In this document: positions 7,522 through 15,634 of the stretch, in pieces | Layout of the letters: each line of letters begins with the position of its first letter | Numbering within the stretch: position 1 is the first letter of the stretch | Assembly (NCBI GenBank): GCA_003446015.1 | Contig: DMBU01000082.1 | Coordinates: 44,365 to 69,923 of the forward strand | Length of the DNA stretch: 25,559 bases | Origin: Bacteroidales bacterium | Lineage (GTDB): Bacteria; Bacteroidota; Bacteroidia; Bacteroidales; UBA12077 | Direction: 5' to 3' | Notes under the pieces: generated by a model | Told to the model about the DNA's origin: nothing | Database searches by the model: none | The model's input: only the letters and a program-made list of their open reading frames with translations | Made by a program: the position numbers and the translations under genes

Positions 7522-10514
7522 TGAAACAAACCGATACCACAGAAAAAGGCTTGGAAGTTCACATTGCTCAATATTTGGTTGAGAAAAACAAGTATTTGCT
7601 TCGTGAAAACAAGTCTTACGATAATGTATCATGCATCGACAGTGAACTGCTTTTTCAGTTTCTAGAAATCACGCAACCCAAAGCCGTAGCAAAACTAAAA
7701 ACTTACCATAAAGACCTTTACGAGCACAAAATTATCAAACGCTTAAACGACCAAATTCAGGCAAAAGGCATTATTGAAGTTTTACGTAAAGGCATAACTG
7801 ACGGCTTTACAGATACTAAACTTCAATTGTTTTACGACAAGCCTGTTTCTGCTTACAATGCCGATGCAAACGCATTGTACCAAGCCAATTTGTTTTCGGT
7901 AATGCGTCAGGTTTATTTTTCGCCAAACGATAAAAAATCGTTGGATATGATGATTTTCATTAATGGTATTCCTGTAATATCATTTGAATTGAAAAATGAA
8001 CTCACCAAACAAAATGTGCAACACGCCATTAAGCAATACAAAGAAGCCCGTGACCCCAGCGAAGAACTGTTTCGTTTGGGTAGGTTAATGGTAAATTTTG
8101 CAGTGGACACCGAAGAAATTTGGATGTGTACACAACTCAAAAAGGAAAAATCGTATTTCTTGCCATTCAATAAAGGTTTCAACAATGGTGCAGGCAATCC
8201 ACCAAACGATGGTATAAAAACCGATTATTTGTGGAAAGAGATTTTAACTAAAACCAATCTCACCGATATTATTCAGAATTTTTGCCAACTGATTACAGAA
8301 GAAAAAGAGTATTTAGATGAAAAGGGGAAAGTGAGAACGAGGAAAGAAAAGAAATTAATTTTTCCACGCTATCATCAATTACTTGCCGTTCGAAACCTAT
8401 TAGCCGATGCACAAGAAAAAGGTTCGGGCCAAAAATATTTAATTCAACATTCGGCTGGTTCGGGCAAATCAAATTCAATTTCTTGGTTGGCTCATCAGTT
8501 GATTGGTTTGCACGATAAATCGGGCAAGGACAATGTTTTTGATACTGTAATTGTAGTGACAGACCGCCGTGTTTTGGATGCTCAAATACGAAACAATATT
8601 AAGCAGTTTCAGCAAGTTGACGGTGTAGTTGAAGCTATAACTGAAGGAAGTAAGCAACTAAAAGAAGCACTTGAAGAAGGCAAAAAAATTATCATTACCA
8701 CCATTCAAAAATTTCCATATATTGTTGAAGAAATTGGAGATTTGCCAGGAACAAACTTTGCAATTATCATCGACGAAGCCCACAGTAGTTTGAGTGGACA
8801 AATGGCAAGAAAACTAAACGAATCTTTGGCAAAGCCAAATGAAGATGATGTAATAGAAACAGAAGACAACGACACCATAACAGGCGAAGACTTAATAACC
8901 GACTTGATTAAATCACGAAAGTTATTGCCTAATGCCAGTTACTTTGCATTTACGGCTACACCTAAAAATAAAACTTTAGAATTGTTTGGTGTTCCATTTC
9001 AGGAAGGCGATAAAACAAAATTTAAAGCCTTTCATTTATACTCAATGAAACAAGCCATTGACGAAGGTTTTATCATGGATGTTTTGCAGAATTATACAAC
9101 CTACCAAAGCTATTACGCATTACTCAAAAAAATTGAGAATGACCCCGAATACGACAAAATTAAAGCTCAAAAGAAATTAAAGCATTATGTTGAAAGCCAC
9201 GAACACGCTATAAAAAAGAAAACAGTTTTAGTGGTTGAGCATTTTATGGAAAATATAATCCGTAAAAAACGAATGGGCGGTTTTGCAAAGGCAATGTTGG
9301 TAACAAGTTCAAGAGCAAATGCTGTAAAATATAAGAAAGCATTTGACGACTATTTGTACAAAATAAATAGTCCTTATAAAGCTATTGTAGCCTTTTCGGG
9401 AGAAATTGACGGTCAAACAGAAGCCAGTCTAAACGGTTTTTCAAGTGCTTCAATTCCAAAAGAATTTGAGAAAAACGAATATCGCTTTTTGCTGGTTGCT
9501 AATAAATTTCAAACTGGGTTTGACCAACCTCTTTTGCATACTATGTATGTTGATAAAAAATTGGGTGGCGTAAATGCTGTTCAAACATTATCAAGACTTA
9601 ACAGAAGCCATCCGCTAAAGAAAGACACCTTTGTTTTAGATTTTGCCAATACAGCCGAAGAAATTGAAAAGGCTTTTAAACCTTATTTTGAAAGTACCAT
9701 TTTAGGCGAAGCAACAGACCCAAATAAATTATTTGATTTACAGGATGCTTTGGACAATTATCAAGTTTATACAAAAGAACAAGTCGTTGAATTTTTAGAT
9801 AAAATTTTAGCAAACGTTCCTGTTGACCAGCTTCATGCAATACTTGACAATTCAACAGCCATTTTTAGAAACGATTTAGCCGAAGAACAACAAGCTGATT
9901 TCAGAGCAAAAGTTAAAACCTATGTTCGCTTGTATATTTTTCTTTCTCAGATTGTGCCGTTTGAAAATCCATATTTAGAAAGGCTTTACATTTTTCTGAA
10001 TCACTTGCAAAACAAATTGGGATGCGATACACCAATTGATTTGGCACAAGGAATTTTGGATAATATAGACATGGAAAGTTACCGTTTGCAATTGGAAGCA
10101 ACAACAGATATTGTAATGGAACAAGGCGATGATTTAAAGCCAATTCCAACTGATATGCGAGGCGGAACAAACCAACCTGAAATTGACAAGCTTTCAAATA
10201 TTCTGCAAACTTTTAATGACCGCTACGGAACACAGTTTGAAGATGTAGATAAAGTTAGACAAATGGCTGAAAGCGTTGCAAATGATGTAGCAAAAAATCA
10301 TGAATTGATCACATCAATCAAATATTCAGACGACCAAAACGCCAGAATAACAAGCGATAAGATAGTTGGGGAAGAGTTGCTAAAACACATTACCACGAAT
10401 TTTGACCTATACAAACTCTATTCTGACAACAAAGAATTTAAAGAGGACTTTTCGGCAATGATGTTTGGAATGGTAAAAGAAATATTTAATAGAGGTATTA
10501 ATGCACCGAGATAA
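7521..10514 (+). CDS. hsdR: Type I restriction endonuclease subunit R
   Basis: This 997-residue protein is the motor and nuclease of the type I system. It translocates DNA using ATP and cuts far from the recognition site. The nuclease is a PD-(D/E)xK fold: Asp142 and Glu156-Leu-Lys158, with the same 14-residue D-to-E spacing as classical HsdR. The superfamily-2 helicase motifs follow: Walker A HSAGSGKS at 310-317, DEAH at 418-421 and TATP at 478-481, then the second RecA lobe with TGFDQP and SRLNRSHP. The length is normal. It overlaps the previous gene by one base and is separated from hsdS by 3.1 kb, because three genes are interposed. All catalytic motifs are intact. Confidence 0.95.
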   Translation: MKQTDTTEKGLEVHIAQYLVEKNKYLLRENKSYDNVSCIDSELLFQFLEITQPKAVAKLKTYHKDLYEHKIIKRLNDQIQAKGIIEVLRKGITDGFTDTKLQLFYDKPVSAYNADANALYQANLFSVMRQVYFSPNDKKSLDMMIFINGIPVISFELKNELTKQNVQHAIKQYKEARDPSEELFRLGRLMVNFAVDTEEIWMCTQLKKEKSYFLPFNKGFNNGAGNPPNDGIKTDYLWKEILTKTNLTDIIQNFCQLITEEKEYLDEKGKVRTRKEKKLIFPRYHQLLAVRNLLADAQEKGSGQKYLIQHSAGSGKSNSISWLAHQLIGLHDKSGKDNVFDTVIVVTDRRVLDAQIRNNIKQFQQVDGVVEAITEGSKQLKEALEEGKKIIITTIQKFPYIVEEIGDLPGTNFAIIIDEAHSSLSGQMARKLNESLAKPNEDDVIETEDNDTITGEDLITDLIKSRKLLPNASYFAFTATPKNKTLELFGVPFQEGDKTKFKAFHLYSMKQAIDEGFIMDVLQNYTTYQSYYALLKKIENDPEYDKIKAQKKLKHYVESHEHAIKKKTVLVVEHFMENIIRKKRMGGFAKAMLVTSSRANAVKYKKAFDDYLYKINSPYKAIVAFSGEIDGQTEASLNGFSSASIPKEFEKNEYRFLLVANKFQTGFDQPLLHTMYVDKKLGGVNAVQTLSRLNRSHPLKKDTFVLDFANTAEEIEKAFKPYFESTILGEATDPNKLFDLQDALDNYQVYTKEQVVEFLDKILANVPVDQLHAILDNSTAIFRNDLAEEQQADFRAKVKTYVRLYIFLSQIVPFENPYLERLYIFLNHLQNKLGCDTPIDLAQGILDNIDMESYRLQLEATTDIVMEQGDDLKPIPTDMRGGTNQPEIDKLSNILQTFNDRYGTQFEDVDKVRQMAESVANDVAKNHELITSIKYSDDQNARITSDKIVGEELLKHITTNFDLYKLYSDNKEFKEDFSAMMFGMVKEIFNRGINAPR

Positions 10515-10517
10515 GAA

Positions 10518-12275
10518 ATGAAAATAAAATCCATTGAAATAACTAACGTTAAGGGTTTTAGGAATCATGTTTTCAATTTAGATTTAGCTCCAAATAAACC
10601 TAATATCTTGGTTGCCCCAAATGGTTTCGGAAAAAGTTCATTTGCTATTGCCTTCAACTCCTTAAAAAGCAACAAAATAGAGTTAGATGATAAAAATTAC
10701 TTTAATAAAAATACAGAAAACCGTCCAGTTCTATCCATTTCATTAAATAATGGAGTTACACTTACTGCTGATGATAATCAAAACACTATTTCAAACCATT
10801 TTGATGTATTTGTAATAAATAATCAAACAGAGCCAAAATCGGTTGTTCAGTCGTTTAATGGAAATACTTTTGCAAAAACTTCACTCGAGATAGTACCAAC
10901 TGTTTTGGTTCAAACAATACCCCAAAAAGTTAATTTTGATTATAACACGGCAACCATGAAAGCCAATTTTGGTGTTAATGGTAATAAACTTCTAACCAAT
11001 ATTTCAAATTTATTTACCTGTGGAGAGCTATTTCGTAGAATTGACATTGGTATTGATTTTACAAGATTTACTCTTAGAAATTATAGAACAACATTTGATT
11101 CAGTCTTTCCACAAATTAATTTGCAAGCTGGTACAAGTAATGAAATTAAGGATTGGATAACTACAACTGTTTTATTATCATTACAAGCTTTAGATGAATT
11201 TGAAAAACTTTCAAATATCATTGCTTCTTTTGGTTTTCCTGAAGTAAGGGATGAAATCGATTCTTACCTGACAGCTTGGCAAATAATTACAGTTAGAAAC
11301 AATATAGGTGTAAACTTTCGGAAAGCTTGTAAGTATCTTTATTATCTAGTTGAAAAGAAACATTATACAGAAACAATTGCCGCATTCAATCCTGTAAAAG
11401 ATAGATTTGATATAAAACCAAAAGTTGAAGGCAACAGCCTTATTATTAAGTGGCCAAAAGCTCATGAGATTTCTAATGGACAGAGAGATATTTTAACTTT
11501 TATTGCTTTGCTTTTAAAATCAAGAAGGGATTTCAAAAAGAATGACTGCATTTTAGTAATTGATGAAATATTTGATTACATGGACGATGCGAACCTTATT
11601 ACGTTTCAATATTACATTTCAACTTTTATAGATGAAATGAAAAAACAAAAGCGAAGAATATTTCCAATATTATTGACTCACTTAGACCCATTATTTTTTA
11701 ACCATTTTTGTTTTAATGACACGAAAATTATAGTCAATTATATAAAAGAAATTAACATAAAGTCTAATCAACAAATTTTAAAACTAATTTATAAAAGAGA
11801 AGACCCAAGTATTCAAAATAGTGTTGACGCTTATTATTTTCACTTCCACCCAACCATTGATACGATTGACTTAACGGTTGAATTCCAAGCCCTAAATTTG
11901 AACTTAGATTGGGCAAAGCCTGAAAAATTCTTAAATAAAATATTCCGTGAAGTAAGAAGATATTTACTGGAAACCGAGACTTTTGACCCATTAGCAATTT
12001 GTTTTGGAGTTAGGATACAGATAGAAAAATTAGTGTACAACAAAATACCCGATGAAGAAAATAGAAGGTTGTTTTTAGAGGAGACTAATGGCACAAAAAA
12101 GAAACTTCATTTTGCCCAAAGTATTGGTATTCTCATTCCCGAAACATACTTTTTATTGGGGATTATTTATAACACTTCTCTTCATTTAGTCGAGGGTCAA
12201 GACGTTTCTAAACCACTTGGGTTAAAATTAGAAAATGAAACGATTAAACAAATGATTCTAAACATATTTACATAG
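10518..12275 (+). CDS. SMC/ABC-like ATPase at the end of the RM operon
   Basis: This 585-residue ATPase is of the RecF/SMC-like ABC type. The N-terminal strand MKIKSIEITNVKGFRNH precedes Walker A APNGFGKSS (33-41). An ABC signature variant SNGQRDIL is at 319-326, and Walker B CILVIDEIFDYMD at 344-356. The head domain is split by a helical insertion of ~250 residues, shorter than a true SMC coiled coil. The last ~190 residues are helical and unrecognised. It starts three bases after the hsdR stop. ATPases of this kind are often linked to type I RM loci (Rlo-type ORFs) and are suspected defence sensors. No nuclease motif is evident. Confident as an ATPase; role inferred. Confidence 0.82.
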   Translation: MKIKSIEITNVKGFRNHVFNLDLAPNKPNILVAPNGFGKSSFAIAFNSLKSNKIELDDKNYFNKNTENRPVLSISLNNGVTLTADDNQNTISNHFDVFVINNQTEPKSVVQSFNGNTFAKTSLEIVPTVLVQTIPQKVNFDYNTATMKANFGVNGNKLLTNISNLFTCGELFRRIDIGIDFTRFTLRNYRTTFDSVFPQINLQAGTSNEIKDWITTTVLLSLQALDEFEKLSNIIASFGFPEVRDEIDSYLTAWQIITVRNNIGVNFRKACKYLYYLVEKKHYTETIAAFNPVKDRFDIKPKVEGNSLIIKWPKAHEISNGQRDILTFIALLLKSRRDFKKNDCILVIDEIFDYMDDANLITFQYYISTFIDEMKKQKRRIFPILLTHLDPLFFNHFCFNDTKIIVNYIKEINIKSNQQILKLIYKREDPSIQNSVDAYYFHFHPTIDTIDLTVEFQALNLNLDWAKPEKFLNKIFREVRRYLLETETFDPLAICFGVRIQIEKLVYNKIPDEENRRLFLEETNGTKKKLHFAQSIGILIPETYFLLGIIYNTSLHLVEGQDVSKPLGLKLENETIKQMILNIFT

Positions 12276-12297
12276 AATGCAAATGCTATGTCATACA

Positions 12298-12363
12298 CAT
12301 TTGCAAGCACCACAAGCCAACGCCAAAGCCAAAGCTTGCAAAAGAGCATGTCTTGCCAACTCA
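12298..12363 (+). repeat. Direct repeat copy B, after the RM operon
   Basis: This is the partner of the repeat at 1099-1165, same orientation, beginning 22 bases after the last stop of the operon. The most exact shared block is ttgcaaaagagc. No -7 box follows this copy, unlike copy A. Confidence 0.55.
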
Positions 12364-12425
12364 TGGCAGACCGTAACGGAGTAGCAAATAGAGATAAACA
12401 ATGACAGGAAACAATGAACACCAGC

Positions 12426-12555
12426 CCATAACAAGCGGTATAAAACATTGGGGGTTAAGCGGTTACTCAAGCGTTCTGCCCCGCATCAAGTTCGTTGTAA
12501 CTGGACAGGAAAGTAGCCCGCAATCGGCAATTTTTCATACCGTCAACCGTTATGG
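12426..12555 (+). repeat. attC-like imperfect palindrome
   Basis: The 130-bp stretch is bounded by ccataac (12426-12432) and gttatgg (12549-12555), perfect inverted copies. Inside them, after short unpaired spacers, are cggtat (12436-12441) and ataccg (12537-12542), also perfect inverted copies. Two paired boxes on each side with extrahelical spacers, and a total length of 130 bp, are the geometry of an integron attC site. The outer boxes do not fit the core consensus RYYYAAC/GTTRRRY exactly. No integron integrase gene is present. It may be a cassette boundary relic or a Bacteroidota intergenic repeat. Confidence 0.4.
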
Positions 12556-12603
12556 CAAATTAAAGGTTACAGCCAAGTAGTTTTTACTATTGATTAAATT
12601 CCT

Positions 12604-12611
12604 TACATTTG
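12604..12611 (+). promoter_or_regulatory. Candidate -7 box for the Sll1717-type gene
   Basis: The bases TACATTTG match the Bacteroidota -7 consensus. They lie 76 bases before the ATG at 12687. No TTG is at the right -33 distance, so it is a moderate candidate. Confidence 0.35.
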
Positions 12612-12686
12612 AATTAATCCAAATATAAAAAAATAGAATCAAGATTAAATTTTGTTATGAAATGATTATTTACTAAATTGAATAAT

Positions 12687-14990
12687 ATGTTTTTTGCTTA
12701 TCCAAATGAACCAAAACAGTTGTGCGATATAATTGAAAACGCTGTATCTAAAATTAATTTAGCTAGTCAAAAAATAAAACCATGGAAAACACTTCATGTG
12801 GTTGGAGCATTTATAGCTCAAAAAGTTCTTCAAGCAATTGATGAGAATGAAGTTTTAATAGCGGATATTACTAATCTAAATTTTAATGTAACTTATGAAA
12901 TTGGATATGCAATTGGAAAAGGTAAACCTATTTTTTTATTAAAAAATAAATCAATTACAGAACTTACTCCAAGCATTCGTGAAGTTGGGATATTTGACAC
13001 TATAGGATATAAGGAGTACTCAAATTCTGATGAGTTATTTGATATACTTTCAGAACCCAAGTGTGAGATAATTCATGGGGATAATTTAAATATAAATACA
13101 AAAGCACCCGTTTATTTATTAGAACAGAAATACAAAACCGATTTTGCAATTAGAATAACAGCTCGGATAAAAAAGGCTAGATATATATACAGGAGTTTTG
13201 ATCCTACAGAATCACCAAGATTGTCTGCATATGATGCTATTAATCAAGTATCGCAGTCATTTGGAGTTGTTGTTTCCTTACTTTCAAAGGAAACAAATGA
13301 TTTTGAAATTCATAATATTAGAGCTGCCTTTATTGCTGGTTTAGCAAATGGAATGAATAAACGTATCACAATTCTTCAGCATGGGGATACTCCTGTTCCA
13401 ATTGATTATAGGGATTTTGTCAATGTTTATTATAGCAGTGATGATATTCATGATATTATTGCTGATTTCGCAGGAGATATTGCAGAAGCTTTTCAGGAAG
13501 GAAGTAATTTCGTAACGGCAAAAGATACTACGTTATTACAAAAGTTAGATTTTGGTTCTTCATCTGCGGAAAATGAAATGAGATTCTTACAGGAATATTA
13601 TCTTAAAACAGATGCTTATAGAAAAGCGTTAAGAGGAGAAATACAGCTTGTTGTAGGTAGAAAAGGTTCAGGTAAAACTGCTATTTTTTTGCAAATTAGG
13701 GATAAAGAAAGGAGCAGTAAAAAAAATGTTGTACTGGATTTAAAACCTGAAAGTTATAAGCTAATCAAATTCAAAGAACTTGTATTAGATTTCCTCAAAG
13801 AAGGTACCTTTCAACATACAATACTAGCTTTTTGGGAATACATATTATTGTTAGAAATTTGTCATAAAGTTCTTGTTAATGATAAAAATGTCCACATGAT
13901 AACTCCTGGTTTGTACGAACCATACAGTAAGCTCGAAACATCTTATAAATCGGAATACTATTTAACAGAAGGTGATTTTTCTGAGCGAATGTCACAATTG
14001 ATGGAAAATTTAACAACGTCCTTTAATATTAAGTATGGTTCAAATAAAAATATTACATTATCTGTACCTGAAATAACTGAACTTTTATATAAAACTAATT
14101 TATTTGTATTAAAACAAAACTTATTTGATTATTTAAAACATAAAAATAAAGTATGGTTGTTATTTGATAATATTGATAAAGGATGGCCATCTTCAGGGTT
14201 ACAACATGAAGATTTAATAATTGTAAGGACATTAATTGATGCAACACGCAAAATACAACGGGATTTCGGAAAAAGAAATTTAGATGTATTTCCGATTGTA
14301 TTTTTGAGAAATGACATTTATGAGCTTTTAGTAAAGGAAACATCAGATAGACAAAAAGAAGCGAAAGAATTATTAGATTGGACAGATCCTGATTTATTAC
14401 GAGAAATTATTAAACTCAGAATTATTTCTAGTCTAGACTTGGAAGATAGCTCTTTTGAGGAAATATGGAGAAAAATAATTATTAGTCATTATAATGGTGA
14501 AGAAACATCCCAGTATTTAATTGAACGTTCATTAATGCGTCCTCGTTTTTTAATAAATCTAATTAATCAATGTAAAAGTTTTGCTGTTAATCTAAATCAT
14601 ACTAAAATTGAAAAAGAAGATATAGAAAAAGGATTACAGGCTTATTCCTCAGATTTATTAACTGATATTGACTATGAAATGAAAGATATACTTCCTGAAA
14701 TTGGTGATTTATTATATAAATTTATTTCAGTTAAACCTATATTAAATGAAACAGAAATAGATGTTATTCTTTCTGAAAACAAGGATGATTCAATTGATAA
14801 GGAAAAATTTATTGATTTATTGCTCTGGTATGGCTTTTTAGGCATAAAAAATGGGAATGAAGAAACCAAATATATTTATACATTAAACTACAATATGAAA
14901 TTGTTTAAGGGATATATACAGAAACACAAAAGTAATTTTGTATATATAATTAACCCTTCATTTTGGCCAGCTTTAATGATTGAAGGCTGA
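12687..14990 (+). CDS. NDT/TIR-like domains fused to Sll1717-type P-loop ATPase
   Basis: This 767-residue protein (counted from ATG 12687; an in-frame TTG at 12678 adds three residues) has three parts. Residues 1-125 look like a nucleoside-deoxyribosyltransferase/TIR-like domain: MFFAYPNEP, then IADITNLNFNVTYEIGYA, with Asp60 and a candidate catalytic Glu71. Residues ~165-270 look like a second, degenerate copy (FGVVVSLLSKE, then IHNIRAAFIAGLA), where the equivalent Glu appears to be Asn210. Residues ~280-760 match the Sll1717-type (FunZ-like) ATPase: YYLKTDAYRKALRG, Walker A GRKGSGKT at 324-331 and Walker B VWLLFDNIDKGW at 489-500. Such proteins sit in defence islands. The likely working is ATPase-gated NAD or nucleotide cleavage (inference). 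It stands alone on its own transcript. Confidence 0.82.
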   Translation: MFFAYPNEPKQLCDIIENAVSKINLASQKIKPWKTLHVVGAFIAQKVLQAIDENEVLIADITNLNFNVTYEIGYAIGKGKPIFLLKNKSITELTPSIREVGIFDTIGYKEYSNSDELFDILSEPKCEIIHGDNLNINTKAPVYLLEQKYKTDFAIRITARIKKARYIYRSFDPTESPRLSAYDAINQVSQSFGVVVSLLSKETNDFEIHNIRAAFIAGLANGMNKRITILQHGDTPVPIDYRDFVNVYYSSDDIHDIIADFAGDIAEAFQEGSNFVTAKDTTLLQKLDFGSSSAENEMRFLQEYYLKTDAYRKALRGEIQLVVGRKGSGKTAIFLQIRDKERSSKKNVVLDLKPESYKLIKFKELVLDFLKEGTFQHTILAFWEYILLLEICHKVLVNDKNVHMITPGLYEPYSKLETSYKSEYYLTEGDFSERMSQLMENLTTSFNIKYGSNKNITLSVPEITELLYKTNLFVLKQNLFDYLKHKNKVWLLFDNIDKGWPSSGLQHEDLIIVRTLIDATRKIQRDFGKRNLDVFPIVFLRNDIYELLVKETSDRQKEAKELLDWTDPDLLREIIKLRIISSLDLEDSSFEEIWRKIIISHYNGEETSQYLIERSLMRPRFLINLINQCKSFAVNLNHTKIEKEDIEKGLQAYSSDLLTDIDYEMKDILPEIGDLLYKFISVKPILNETEIDVILSENKDDSIDKEKFIDLLLWYGFLGIKNGNEETKYIYTLNYNMKLFKGYIQKHKSNFVYIINPSFWPALMIEG

Positions 14991-15378
14991 TAATTAATAT
15001 TTTGCCATAACCCGTTTTGTATTATCTATTGGTAAAACCGGTTACACTGACCATCTAACACCGAAATGTTTAACCACTAAACAAAACTATTGATGTAACT
15101 AAAAAGACAGAAATATAAATAATTGTATTATAACAGCTTATAAGTGTAAAAATACTGGTATGAGGCGGTCATTCAAAATCGGGATGAGATGTTTGAAAAA
15201 CAGGAGAGAAGTGGTCAACGGGTCTGGTTTTGCAAAAAAAGTTATCTTTCCACACTTTTTTAGTGTAGTTAAAAAGGAGATTTAAGAGACAGACTGTAAT
15301 TGATATAAGAAATGAAAATGCGTTGAATTATCCTTATTTGCTATATTAAATATTATGACTAAAAGTACAATGTGTCTA
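14991..15378. other. Non-coding spacer with a stem-loop
   Basis: No supportable gene is present. Just after the 767-aa gene, 15008-15018 and 15034-15044 form a stem with 10 of 11 positions paired (taacccgtttt with aaaaccggtta). It has no U-run after it, so it may be a weak or Rho-assisted terminator. A short open frame around 15160-15262 (beginning YEAVIQNRDEMF) has no start codon near its beginning and may be a gene relic. A small hairpin lies at about 15250-15268. Confidence 0.45.
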
Positions 15379-15408
15379 TTGCCAATTCCAGTATAAATAC
15401 TAATTTTG
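15379..15408 (+). promoter_or_regulatory. Strong candidate Bacteroidota promoter of the structured RNA
   Basis: TTG at 15379-15381, a 19-base spacer and TAATTTTG at 15401-15408 fit the Bacteroidota -33/-7 consensus exactly. Transcription would start near 15414-15416, directly before the paired region. This is the best promoter match in the window. It lies about 220 bases before the next start codon, so the transcript has a long untranslated 5' part. Confidence 0.65.
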
Positions 15409-15414
15409 CTTAAG

Positions 15415-15605
15415 AATATAATATTGCAACGCTGAAGTTTCTCTGAACACGAAACCGCCAATTTCAATTACAGAGAGAGACTAGAAAGCGAATGCATCCT
15501 AATTGGGTGCGTTCCTTTCGCTAGTCTATAGTTCTGTTCGGTGCTTGGCGGTACCAGTGTTCAGCTTTAGATAAAGCAAAGGTTCGCACCTTTTCATTTT
15601 TGTGT
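15415..15605 (+). ncRNA. Structured RNA of unknown family
   Basis: The region folds extensively on paper. An outer helix pairs ctgaacac (15443-15450) with gtgttcag (15557-15564). After a 3/4 internal loop, accgccaa (15454-15461) pairs with ttggcggt (15545-15552), also 8 of 8. Inside these, acaga (15470-15474) pairs with tctgt (15533-15537), and agactag (15478-15484) with ctagtct (15521-15527). A 4-bp (15485-15488 with 15515-15518) and a 10-bp helix (15490-15499 with 15505-15514) lead to loop taatt. A small hairpin, gcttt/aaagc (15564-15577), and an intrinsic terminator close the region. A consensus promoter precedes it. It matches no RNA family I know (not tmRNA, SRP, RNase P, 6S or tRNA). 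It may be a free small RNA or an attenuator leader for the 416-aa gene. Confidence 0.65.
15578..15602 (+). terminator. Intrinsic terminator ending the structured RNA
   Basis: aaaggt (15578-15583) pairs with acctttt from 15588 across the loop tcgc, followed by a T-rich run (tttcattttt). The stem is short but well placed. It lies 33 bases before the ATG at 15635, so it would either end a small RNA or act as a conditional terminator for that gene. Confidence 0.5.
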
Positions 15606-15634
15606 GAGCCTGGTTTTAACAGAAAAATAAAGCC

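Noticed and set aside
12270..12291. acatag/ctatgt stem after the last RM operon gene as a terminator
   Set aside because: It has only six pairs and no T-run; too weak to call.
12678..12686. TTG at 12678 as the start of the Sll1717-type gene
   Set aside because: ATG at 12687 gives the typical MFFAYP opening of the domain with only three residues fewer, so it is the simpler start; TTG cannot be excluded.
15160..15262. Open frame beginning YEAVIQNRDEMF as a gene fragment
   Set aside because: It has no start codon near its beginning, only ~34 codons and no family I can name. It may be a relic, but the evidence is too thin for a pseudogene call.
15415..15605. Structured RNA as a classic retron ncRNA
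   Set aside because: No reverse transcriptase is encoded anywhere in the window, so the retron label is not supported.
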